From assembly GCF_003589595.1 (NCBI RefSeq), contig NW_020653993.1, positions 6,347,353 to 6,411,352 of the forward strand: a stretch of DNA of 64,000 nt. Reading direction: 5' to 3'. The notes beneath the pieces are model-generated. The model was not told where the DNA came from. It was given only the letters and a program-made list of their open reading frames with translations, and did not search any database. The translations under genes were made by a program, and so were the position numbers. This stretch comes from Hyposmocoma kahamanoa (lineage: Eukaryota > Arthropoda > Insecta > Lepidoptera > Cosmopterigidae). Below are positions 1 to 10,900 of the stretch, piece after piece. Positions within the stretch are counted from its first letter, which is position 1. Every line of letters starts with the position of its first letter.

Positions 1-129
1 AGGGGGTACTTTCATAGTGGTCCCATTTAATTTTAAAGAAAATCATCCACCTCTAAGGGTGGCTGTTCACGAATGAAGATTCATTTTTATAAATAGCGCC
101 TAAATTTTACTTAAAGAGCAATTTATATA

Positions 130-528
130 TTATCTAGTGTAAATATTTTTATATATACCAAGCCTCACGCACATGTTACGCATGCATTTGTTTTGTTTAT
201 GCTCGAGTCCGTGCTTCACTCGTATCGGGTTTGCTGAAAACCAGCGCTCCAGGCTGAAATCTATCAGCCTGTAGCTAATAGCTGAGCAAATCCCGTTTGC
301 GTGCGCCGCGACACGTATTTATTATTACATTTTTAATTATTTTTTTTTATTATTTTTATTTTTATTTTGTTTTAATCATTATAATTATGTTTTAACTTTT
401 GTTGTAGGTACTGTATTTTAGTTTAAAGTTTATAATAATGTATTAATTTTAAGATCATGTGTGTCTCGGTGCTTACGCAATAAACTATTCTTATTCTTAT
501 TCTTATTCTTATTCAATTATTTTAAAGG
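130..528 (+). mobile_element. Retroposed insert ending in a TTCTTA microsatellite
   Basis: It interrupts the dispersed repeat that occupies 1-131 and 528-662. GC-rich head (GAAAACCAGCGCTCCAGGCT), AT-rich body and a terminal (TTCTTA)n tract after AATAAAC. Confidence 0.5.
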
Positions 529-662
529 TTGATTTTGCTATTTCTCCAATTCGAGGCGTTTTTCTCTCAATATACTTTGAGTAGTGAGAACCGATTTTTT
601 ATTATATCCAGTGTCGAGTCCTGTATAGTGGCGAACTAGGGGATATTTCAATAAAAATTAGC

Positions 663-893
663 AAATAAATAAATAAATAATAAATAAATAACGCACACAC
701 TCAACATAGCCCCGCACTAGGGAAACCCTGTGTCGCGGGTGCCATGGACACACATATAGACAACCACAAATTACACCCAAACTCACGAGAGAAATAAATG
801 TAGGCCATACAAACATTTCTCCCGGCCCGGGAATCGAACCTGGGACCTCTGCGTGGCAGTCCGGCATGGTAACCGTTCGGCCACGGAGGCAGT
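663..893 (-). mobile_element. tRNA-derived SINE, family 1
   Basis: On the minus strand: A-box-like GTGGCCGAACGGTTA, B-box GGTTCGATTCC, then a conserved body (GTTTGGGTGTAATTTGTGG, CACCCGCGACACAGGG, GTGCGGGGCTATG) and a TTATTTAT-type tail. It is inserted in an older dispersed repeat. Confidence 0.8.
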
Positions 894-974
894 TAATAAA
901 TACAGTTAATAATAAAAAAAAAAAAATAAACGTAATTCCACGTACTTTTGAGGTCGGTTTTTAGTTTTTAGTAC

Positions 975-1140
975 AGAGTTGTACTGAGACTATTATTTGG
1001 ATCAAAATCGCGTATATTTTGGTTTTACAAACAAACCAACATTTCGGGCCCTTTACAAATCCCATGGTCAAGGTTGACTGAGGTGGTAAACTCATCAACC
1101 AGTTATATCCAATATTAATGCAAGCCACCCTATTTTTCAC
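975..1140 (+). mobile_element. Diverged Penelope-tail fragment
   Basis: Contains AAATCGCGTATATTT, TTTCGGGCCCTTTACA and CCCATGGTCAAGGTTGACTG in the same order as the copy at 7975-8120. Confidence 0.6.
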
Positions 1141-1594
1141 TATAGTTATAAAAGTTATTCATTAGTATTCCCATTTACGTTACATATGTACGTGTTACAA
1201 ATTATTTTATTTTATTTTAACAATGTGAATTTTTATTAAAAAAAATTAAATTATAATTAAATTCAATAAAAAGTAGAAAATAGTTTTATTTCCCATGAAA
1301 TATGCTAGATTCATAAAATTACTTTCAATGTTTTCGCTCTATTTGATACGTTAACAATCATTTCGATACCGCCAATTACGCCAATAAAATTTTTTGGTCA
1401 TCTCTGTTTTTATGTTGTTTTTTCTTTATTTATTTTGACAAAATTCGTTTTTTTGGTTCAAATTCATTTATTCCAAAATTTACAAAATGCATTTATGAAC
1501 AATAATAAAATGTATAACCTAAAGATCAGCACAAGGCTTCGTCAATAGGTAATCTAATACAAAAAAAGTGAGATTCACGTTAAATATACTTCAT

Positions 1595-1945
1595 TTAAAA
1601 AGAAATCCCGCCCTGTATCGTGCCCGGGGCAAAAGTTCCCATTATACTGGCAGCATTGCCTCGCTGGACAGCAATGGACACCTGCTGAACCAACCACGAC
1701 CCAGAGCGGTGATCGCAGCCCCTGTCTCTGAGTCGGCGACCCAACTCTTTAAATAGGTCCCGAGCTTCCGAACCCCAAGGCCCCGCCGTCTCGACCGCGA
1801 CCGGTACAAAGTCGTACACAGGCTCCAAGGCAGAATATTTCGAGTGTTTTAGTTTCGCGGCACTTTCCGCCGCGGAACCCGCCATCTGCGAAGTTTGTTT
1901 TATGTGGGACGCAGCAAAAGTAGAAGAAGAAGACGAGCGCCACAT
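1595..1945 (-). pseudogene. C-terminal fragment of a retroelement polyprotein (minus copy)
   Basis: The frame contains EPVYDFVPVAVETAGPWG, ELGRRLRDRGCD and VSIAVQRGNAASIMGTF. I recall this FVP.AVET.G.WG...QRGNA.S..G pattern from the C-terminal region of insect reverse-transcriptase polyproteins (family memory, not checked). The part before it is out of frame. Confidence 0.5.
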
Positions 1946-2284
1946 GAGCCGATAGATGCGACAAATGTGCCCGTGCAGCTAAAAGTGCCAGTCTTTTTGT
2001 TCAGGAGATGGCAAAACTTTCTATTTATTTTAAATTTCTTATCAACAGTGTTAATTTGGATAAAAAGTCCTAAATAAGTAAGTAAATAAAGTAATGACTT
2101 TAAGAATAGGTAAAAGCTAGTGCGTAAATATGATGAGAAATCAGCTTGCAACATTTGTGTGTACAATCCATTTTTTGCATATCAGGAACTTCGTGCTTTA
2201 AGATACGAGTTTGACAAAGTAAGGCGACAATATGTCTTTTATTAATTTGTATAATATGTAATATATCTAATTGAAACACGCCAA

Positions 2285-2548
2285 GTGCAGGTCTTGGAAC
2301 CGATGTACGATTTTGTGCCAATTGCAGTGGAGACTGCAGGGATTTGGGGTACGGAGTCCAAGGAATTCATCAGGGAATTGGGTCGTCGGTTTAGAGATAG
2401 AGGGTGTGATCCACGCTTTGGATCTTACTTAGTGCAACAAATTTCTTTGGCCATTCAGCGTGGTAATGCTGCCAGTGTTATGGTAATGTTTAAACCAGCT
2501 AAGATTCAGAGCGGTCCTTTCTCATATGTTTCTCACTGTTATAGTTAG
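2285..2548 (+). pseudogene. C-terminal fragment of a retroelement polyprotein (plus copy)
   Basis: Encodes EPMYDFVPIAVETAGIWG, ELGRRFRDRGCD and ISLAIQRGNAASVMVMF. It is homologous to the minus-strand fragment at 1595-1945, in opposite orientation 340 bp away. The DNA has diverged more than the protein. Confidence 0.5.
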
Positions 2549-2869
2549 ATGCAAATAACTAAGACCTACGAAATGCATTATTAATTTTCATGTGACTAAA
2601 GCCTGTTGCTGATTTATATTTGTGTCTACCTGAAAAAGCCTACATTACGGATTGACTGTAATTAGCTTAGTTTTTGTGTGAATAACTTTATAGCTTAAAA
2701 AAATTGTAAAAATCATTAAATAAACATAAATTGATAATACAAAATGTATATAGAAACATAAAGAGATTAAACATAAATGAAATGTTGCCCTAAATTGGCA
2801 TCATAGACACCGTTTCGAGTCCGAGATCTTTGTATTAATAATTATTACAAACTATTAGAGTAATTTCAC

Positions 2870-3093
2870 AAAAATAATAATAATAATAACGCACACACTC
2901 GACATAGCCCCGCACTAGGGAAACCCTGTGTCGCGGGTGCCATGGACACACGAATAGACAATTACAAATTACACCCAAACTCACGAGACAAATAAATGTA
3001 GGCCATACAAATATTTCTCCCGGCCCGGGAATCGAACCTGGGACCTCTGCATGGCAGTCAGGCATGGTAACCGTTCGGCCACGGAGGCAGTTG
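2870..3093 (-). mobile_element. tRNA-derived SINE, family 1
   Basis: Full-length copy with the same head, body and a TTATTATTATTA tail. Confidence 0.8.
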
Positions 3094-3130
3094 AAAAATG
3101 AATGAATATCTTTTTTTATATATATATTAC

Positions 3131-3375
3131 CAAGTGACGGGACGAACAAGTCGTGCGCGTAATAGTAAGCCACACGCCTGCCCATAACAGTTGCAGTGTT
3201 ACTCAGAGCTTTAAATCATAAAGATCTGGGGGCACCGCCACTGCGGCCGTCACCCTGAAACATAAGTTGACAAAGTCTCATGTGCCTGTAATTTCCCCAG
3301 CACCCTTACCTTTCACAACCGGAACACAGTAATGTGACCATTACTGCTTGGCGGTAGAAATAGGTAAGGTAATTG
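3131..3375 (+). repeat. 250-bp dispersed repeat (GACGGGACGAACAAGTCGTGC family)
   Basis: AGTGACGGGACGAACAAGTC, CACTGCGGCCGTCACCCTGA and ATTACTGCTTGGCGGTAGAA in order. Non-coding; class unknown. Confidence 0.7.
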
Positions 3376-3597
3376 TGGTAGTAAAACATCATAGATATAT
3401 TCATTACCATCAATACAAATGAAATATTTAAAGTTTATGTTTGGTTATATTTGTTTCAGTTGTTAATCGGGCACTGAACTAAAACGTCACTATGGGATAA
3501 TTATGGCAACATTATTTTTCAAATTGACATTAGTAGCTGTGAGTTTGTTATCTTTTATATTTTTCGAGTCAAGTTCGACTACAAGTTCACGAGCATA

Positions 3598-3864
3598 AGA
3601 GTGCTTCTCCACCGACGAGGTGAGACGGTAATTGGTATCTTCCCGGCCAATTTCCTTCAAAAATTTCCATTAATAACTATGATAACTCGCGATGGCTATT
3701 AATATCCGTACGGTGCAATATGACATCAACAAATATTTCAATTCTCGTCTCGCACATCCTCGTCAATTCAGACCATTTCCACCGAAGGTGTGCTAGGACA
3801 GAATTGAAATTTTGCCATACAAATTTCAATCCTCGTCTCGCCTCGCCGGTGGAAAAGCACCTTA
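3598..3864. mobile_element. Foldback MITE, GGTGCTTTTCCACCGGCGAG family
   Basis: The right end reads CTCGCCGGTGGAAAAGCACC. The left end is a diverged complement, GTGCTTCTCCACCGACGAGG. The interior has ATTTCAATTCTCGTCTCGC pieces shared with the 29825 copy. Confidence 0.65.
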
Positions 3865-3869
3865 AAAGG

Positions 3870-4909
3870 AGTGAATAAATTGTGCGTTTCAATGATACAT
3901 TTTTTGCGATGTAACGTACGACAGCACATAATATTAAAAGCAATGAATGACTAATAGTTTATTGAGAACAATTTTTTTACACCAAGTTTTTTTTCGTCTG
4001 GTGGTCACAGATTGACGTCGATAAGAATAGGTTCACACGGATGCGTTTAAAGGTACGCCTACATTTAGTTCTTCAAGGTCTTTTGTAATACCTATTTTAA
4101 GATACTTTGTACTAAAAGACTAAAAAAAAAACAAGGTTGAACCTTACGTGTAACAGGCCGCTTTGTTAAACTTGTCATTTGATAATTTTTTGGTATGATG
4201 GTTATTGAAATAGTATGGTAGATTTGTAGGTAAAACTATTTTATACAACAAAAACAATATTTTTTCTATGGTTAGCGTTTCAAAATCTATTGAAAATAGA
4301 TTGTGAAATAAAAGTAAGAAAGTAAAGAAACATTGACTCGGCTATTCACAAATAATATTAATATAATATACGAACTAAAACAAAATCTGTTTTAAAAACA
4401 AAAAGATGATAATTAATAGATTAAAAACTAAAGTACACAATAATAGCCGAAAAGGTTAGCCAGCTCAGCTTTAAGCTGGGCAGAGCCTCAGCGCTGGTTT
4501 TCAGTTGGAACCTAAGAGGAGGTAGGTGGTTTCAAATACATGTGGTTTCACATACAATGTTAAAAAAAACATTTGTATGTTAAGTATTTGAAACCACCTA
4601 CCTTCTACCTAGGTTTCAAATACTTAAAATACAAATACTAATTCAAAACGAGAATATAATTAGAATTATAAATTATTGTATAAATGTGCATTGTTCTCTT
4701 AATAGGTTATAATATCAATACGTTACAATATAAAAACTAAGAAATTTTCATAACAATAATGTCTGAGAAATGATTGAAATAAACAATGACTGATTAATAA
4801 TAATTGTAATAAATTGTAAATATAAATTAAAGTATAATTTTAAATTACATGGAAGCTGTCGCCGTTTATCCATGGTATTAAAGTTATTTCTTTAATTTTT
4901 CTACGGAAG
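3870..4909. other. AT-rich intergenic or intronic DNA
   Basis: No coding signal. Contains GGTAGGTGGTTTCAAATACA repeated in inverted form at 4597-4620, a small hairpin with a 60-bp loop. Confidence 0.4.
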
Positions 4910-7900
4910 CCCGATACAGTTGATCGCAAACTTTCTTTATTCGCTAGCGTAGACCTGAAGAAGTCTCTTCTAGAGGTAAGCTCACTTTTCTTCTCTTAAC
5001 GCGCCTTAATTGCACCCCCTGTGACCCTGTTGACTTGTTGTGTATGACAACGAGTGAATATAGGACGTTTCGGCACATTTAGGATCCGCCATATTGAATT
5101 TTTGGTGGCGATCATGTCATGTGCTCGATGTTATAAGCTAATTGTTGTCGCATTTCCAGAGTCAACAAGGCTCTTAAAGGCCTGTGTTGCAAATGTCACC
5201 ACACATTGCAAAGGGCACCACCTTAATAATAATAATAACAATTTATTGTCTCGTTCACGGATGTGGTATGTGGTTTCGTTATAATATTATAACGAGATTA
5301 TGTGGTCTCGTTATAATATTATAACGTTATAATATTATAACGTTATAATATTATAACGAGACCACATACCAAAATATTTTTCTTAAAATGAAATTTAGAG
5401 AAATATGAATTTGAAACGAAAGGCAGAGACTCAGCTCATGCTGGCACAGTGATGTGTACTGTTTTTCAGCCTCTTCCTATGTTTTTGAGTGGGAATTGTG
5501 TCAACGAGGGTTGATGAATACTCTCATACAATCTAAAAACATGTATTAACTGCCTCTCTGGTCGAACGGTTACCATCCTGGACTGCCACGCAGAGGTCCC
5601 GACATTTATTTCTCTCGTGAGTTTGGGTGTAATTTCTAGTACGTGTGTGTTCATGGTACCCGCGACACAGGGTTCCCCTAGTGCGGGGCTACGAGTGTGT
5701 GCGTTATTATAATGTGTGTGTGTACATTCACGCGGCACCTTAACGTGGCATTGCATTCTTTCGAAATTTTATGTTTTACTTTATATGTGTATTGTTTTGC
5801 TCCTCAGCGCGCTCGAGTAAGACGCGTGAAGCTATGGGCTCGTGACTTCACGGGTCTGGGCCTGCGGTGCGGTGGCGGAGCGCGAGAGGGAGTGCATGTC
5901 CACTCCGTGCTGAGGAGTGGCCCGGCAGCCGCTGCTAAATTACAGCCAGGTAAATACAACACCATCACTAGTTGACGGATAAAACTGTCTTATCTTCAGG
6001 CCACACAGAGGCGCCCGCGGAAGCGTTCCGGGCGCAGGAATTTTTGTAATGTACGGATTCATATGAACCCTACCGACCGACGCTTTCGAATCAGTCTCTT
6101 CGAGCAAACCGTGCTTGACGCTTTGCCAACTAAGCCACGGAACGAACATTACGAATTTTTCATTATGAATTTGGTCCTGTTACAGATATGTGTTTTTGGT
6201 TTTTAACGACTTTTTTACCGTAGCGCTAGATCCGGAGCCGGATCGAAGACTTTTCTTAGGGTCGTATTCTAGAACTCTACTCTATGCTCGAGTCAGGATT
6301 ACACTGGAAACACAAGCACTGGAAATACGACTCTAATGGCAAGGACTTTGGTATGATTTCTAGTGCTTTGAATTATACTCAAATCCTGACTTGAGCATTG
6401 AGTAGAGTTCTAGAATACGATCCTTAGTGTTTGATCTTTGCATTAATTATAGTTTTAATATTCTTTGTAGGTAAACTCAGGGATTATCTTTAAGTTACGA
6501 CGAGAAATATTTTCCACTTTGTAAATAATATCCTCTAACAAAGTTATGACTCCATCAAGACAAATAAATATCGACGATGATCTCATAGTTTATGTTGTAG
6601 GTTTATATCGGCCTGTAGATTTTCCTCTTATGCAGATGAACTACAGCTTTGCAAATAAATGTATTAAACAAAAAGTATTTTCTCAGAATCGTTGAAAAAT
6701 GAATGATTGACTTCCCGTGAAAGATCATTAAAATTTATACATAGGTTAAGGTTTATTACACATGTCTAAACAATTTCGCACTTGCGCAAATACATTTCAA
6801 AATAAAAGAAAAAATAATTTCCTATTTTTGAATGAGGACTGTTTCGACCAGCGATAGCTTACAGAAAGTGTGTCCCGTTTTGAGTTAAGTAGATATCTTT
6901 TATTTGTTTCTCACAAAATTCTAAATACGGTTTTATTGACATGTAGATAATAAAATTTTACGTTCAATAATGATAGAATCTTGAATTTTACATATTTTGA
7001 GTTACAACATTGCTGTAATACCAGTGCGATATGTTGCTCTAATCCCAGAGTAAGTAAGTCTCTAAGACACTTGTGTTATGGAAATCGGAAACAACGACGG
7101 TATCACAAACACCCAGACTCGAGACAATAGAAAAAAGTTAGTTTTCCTACATTGACCCGGCCGGGGATCGAAACCGCGATCACAGATCAATTAATCAAAT
7201 TTTTAATATTGTGAAATTGTTGCTGCGTTATATATATCCCATAGACATCGATCGATGATCGAAGGCCGTATGTCATAAAACTGTGAAAGTAGCTGAACTG
7301 AACCAAAGTAGCGATATCTACGTCTGAAAGGCTTCGTATTTTTTTAATCGCATACACTGCAGTGCAGAGTTGAGCCCTTTCTATAATTTAGAGAATAGCG
7401 AGAGAGAGAGAGAGAGAGACAATAATAAACATTTTATACTATATTCACGATCACTTTGTGATTGGTGTTTTCATCTACGACAACGTCAATTTTTAGTGAA
7501 ACACAATTTCAAAATTTCAGGTGACAAAATCAAGAGCATCAAAATCGAGTTCACCGCTACACCGCTAGAGGATGCTGTTGCTATACTATCGCTGGCTTCC
7601 CCTTACCCGGTGGAATTGGAGATAGTAGAAGGTGGCAGGGCAAGCGGTGCGGGGAGAGGAGTGCACCATCCTTTGTTGAAGAGAGCTGGGTCTACAGGCG
7701 ATGTTAATACGGTAAGGAAGTAGTTCTTGCCATTCGTCGATAGATGGCGCTTGTTTTTATTATAATCGATAAGGAATTTAAATCAAACAAACATTAATGT
7801 TAATAAAATAAGGCATAGCTTTCTTTGAGTGATCGGTGAGTTGATGTTAAAGATTAAATTCTTAATGAATGCCAAGTTTAAGGTTTACTAATTGAATCTT

Positions 7901-10900
7901 ATTTAAACTTGCAAAATAGACTCGGCTTTTAATTCTTAAAATCATCTATATTTAGGAAATGAAACTATTATTCCGGATTTAAATCGCGTATATTTGTTTT
8001 TTCAAACAAACCGACGTTTCGGGCCCTTTACAGGTCCCATGGTCACGGTTGACTGCGGTGGTACAGTCTTCAACCAGTAATGTCTAATATTAATGCAAAC
8101 CACCCTATTTTTTCACTATAGTTACAATAGTTATTAATTAAATACCGTATTTTTAATTTTACAAAGAAAACATTCCAATTTACGCTACATTAAGTTTTAC
8201 AAATTATTTTATTGAATGAATTTTTATTAAGTTTAATTTATTATTAATTATTAATAGAAGTTAGAATAAAGTAAAACATATTAATTAGTACTGCAGTCTT
8301 ATGTCTGTTTGGGATTTTTCATTAGAGGAAATACTGGATCCCACACTGGTGGTACGGAGAAACCATCTTCCCTGTTGAAATTAGGATGTTTTTTAATTTC
8401 AATGGCCTCTCGCAGCATCCTGGGTAGATAACGGACTTCTTTTGCAAGGACCTGGGGTTTGTCAAACTTCATTGAATGTGTAGGTTTATCCATAACATGC
8501 TCGCAGACTGCAGACTTGTTTACGCGTCGGTGTTTGACATCAGCTATATGTTCTTTGACACGGGTACAAATACTTCGCCTTGTTTGTCCAATATAAGAGA
8601 TACCGCACTCACAGTCAAGCTTGTAAACTCCTGCATCCTGTATATTTGTTTTTTATGCGTATATTTGTTTTTTCAAACGTCGGTTTGTTTGAAAAAACAA
8701 ATATACGCGATTTAAATCCGGAAAAATAGTTTCATTTCCCATGTGTAACAATCGCGAAAACCTAAGAACTCATCTATATTTATATTACATATTACGGTGG
8801 GTGAAGGAAATCATCAAAGATTTTATTATATATTATATTTAACCTGAAATAACTACATTTCAAGAACTTACTAAAATGCAAAAAGGGAAAGGTAACAGAG
8901 TCGAACCTGGTAACGTTAAGTAAACCGGAATAGACGTTAAAACAAATGCAATTAGGATGTTTTTGAATCAACAGTATTGCCTGACAATGTTGATGCACGC
9001 TTGAATACGTGTTTAGCATACGACTGACGTATACGTATACCTAACACGTATCGGAATGCTCTCCAGTATAATCTCTATTGTTTTAGAACGCGCTATTGTT
9101 TTCAATGTCTCTGTATTTACCTGTCTGGAATTCATTAAGATGATCCACCATACTGACCTGTTCTGCCCTCCTAATCGGCTTTTTTTAAATAATAAGTTAT
9201 TTACTTAAACAAATTCAGTGTAATTGAATTAGTAGCAGTAGAATTGATTTAGTAGCTGTAGATCTCCTTGTCAAAGAGTTCGTCCAGGGAAGTACTGCCA
9301 CCTTATCTATTTCTGCCGCCAAGCAGTAGAGAGCATGGGATCATTTCGGTTCTGAAGGGCAAGGGGTCCTGTGAAATTACTAATGTCTCAGGGTGACGGG
9401 CGCAATGGCAGCGTCAAATGAGCTCAGGAATAATATTAAACGTGAAATTGTCAACTTTCGGCCGATATGTGTCGAAGAAAATTGGCTCCAAAGAATCGAA
9501 CGCTGCAAACGTGCTCGCGATGGCCATGTAAACGAGATCGAATTCATTCTTAAACGTAACATTGTTTTTTATAATATTAAGTGACGGGACGAACAAGTCG
9601 TGCGCCTGAATGTAAGTTACACACCTGTCTAAAACAGATGCAGTGCCACTCAGAGCTTTAAATCGAAAAGATCTGAGGGGCACTGCCACTGCACCCGTTA
9701 CCCGGAGACTTAAGTTGACAAATCCCATGTGCCTGTAATTTCACCACCACCATTACCCTTCAAAACCGGAACACAGTAATGCTAACATTACTGCTTGGCG
9801 GTAGAAATGTGTACTGTACAAGGAATAAATTTGAGATCGATATTTCAATCTGTGTTTTATTGAAATACAAAATCATTGGTTTTTCAATTGGGCCATTGCT
9901 ATGTCCCAATTGAAAAACCCGATATTATGCATACGTTAGAAATCTGTAAAGATCAATGGCGAAATTATTGTTAAACGAATTCTTTACCGTCTTCAAATGT
10001 CATAATTCCAAATTCATTTGAATAAAATAAATTCATTCGATTTTTCAAATTTTACTAAAAGCCTGTCTAAATCTGGATAAAATCGTATTTATATGAAACT
10101 CAAATGACTAAATGTAACTGGATTGATATCTACAACCAGTCAGGGTCTGAGTGTCGTATTCTAGAACTCTACTCAATGCTCAAGTCAGGATTTGAGCAGA
10201 CTTGAGTATGATTTCAAGCACTGGAAATACAACCCTAATGGTAAGGACTTGACTATGATTTCTAGTGCTTTGAATCATACTCAAGTCCTGACTTGAGCAT
10301 TGAGTACAGTTCTAGATGTCGCTCAAAAGGAACGACCCTTAGTTTCTTAACGTTGAGCGACATCTAACTGCCAAAAAGAGATTTTCAGTACCTACGTAGA
10401 GATTGGTCCACATTAAGCTAGTTCAAGTAATATCAAACGAACTGATTCGACAGATTTGCAATAAGAGATTAACTACTTTATTACATAATCTCAGTACAGA
10501 GTACTAAAAAAACCGACCTCAAAAGTACTTGGAATTACGTCTATTTGCTAAGTTTCATTGAAATATCCCCTAGTTCGCCACTATGCAGGACTTGATACTG
10601 GAGATAATAAAAATAGGTTCTCACTACGACACTACTCAAAGTATATCGAGAGAAAAATGCCTTGAATTGGAGAAATAGCAAAATCAACTAAATAATTGCT
10701 AAAAGTAATTGCTCCTAAATTAAAGTTAGGCGCTATTTATAAAAATGAATCTTCATGCGTGAACAGCCACCCTTTGAGGTGGATGATTTTCTTCAAAATG
10801 AAATGGGACCACTATAGAAGTACCCCCTTTCCAACAAAAAAAGTGCCATAAAAAGAATGTGCCTGAATTAGTTACCAAGGCATCATTGACTCAGTTTTTT

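Larger units (their letters stand above)
1..992 (-). repeat. AGTACTAAAAAAACCGACCTC dispersed repeat, twice interrupted
   Basis: Pieces at 1-131, 528-662 and 895-992 line up with the uninterrupted copies at 10491-10845 and 18427-18874. Two later insertions fill the gaps. Confidence 0.7.

Noticed and set aside
663..893. tRNA gene with A and B boxes
   Set aside because: It recurs with a long conserved non-tRNA body in six places; it is a SINE.
3503..3538. ATGGCAACATTATTTTTC... short hydrophobic peptide before GTGAGT, a possible leader exon on the plus strand
   Set aside because: No phase-compatible downstream exon with a mature-protein character was found; likely chance.
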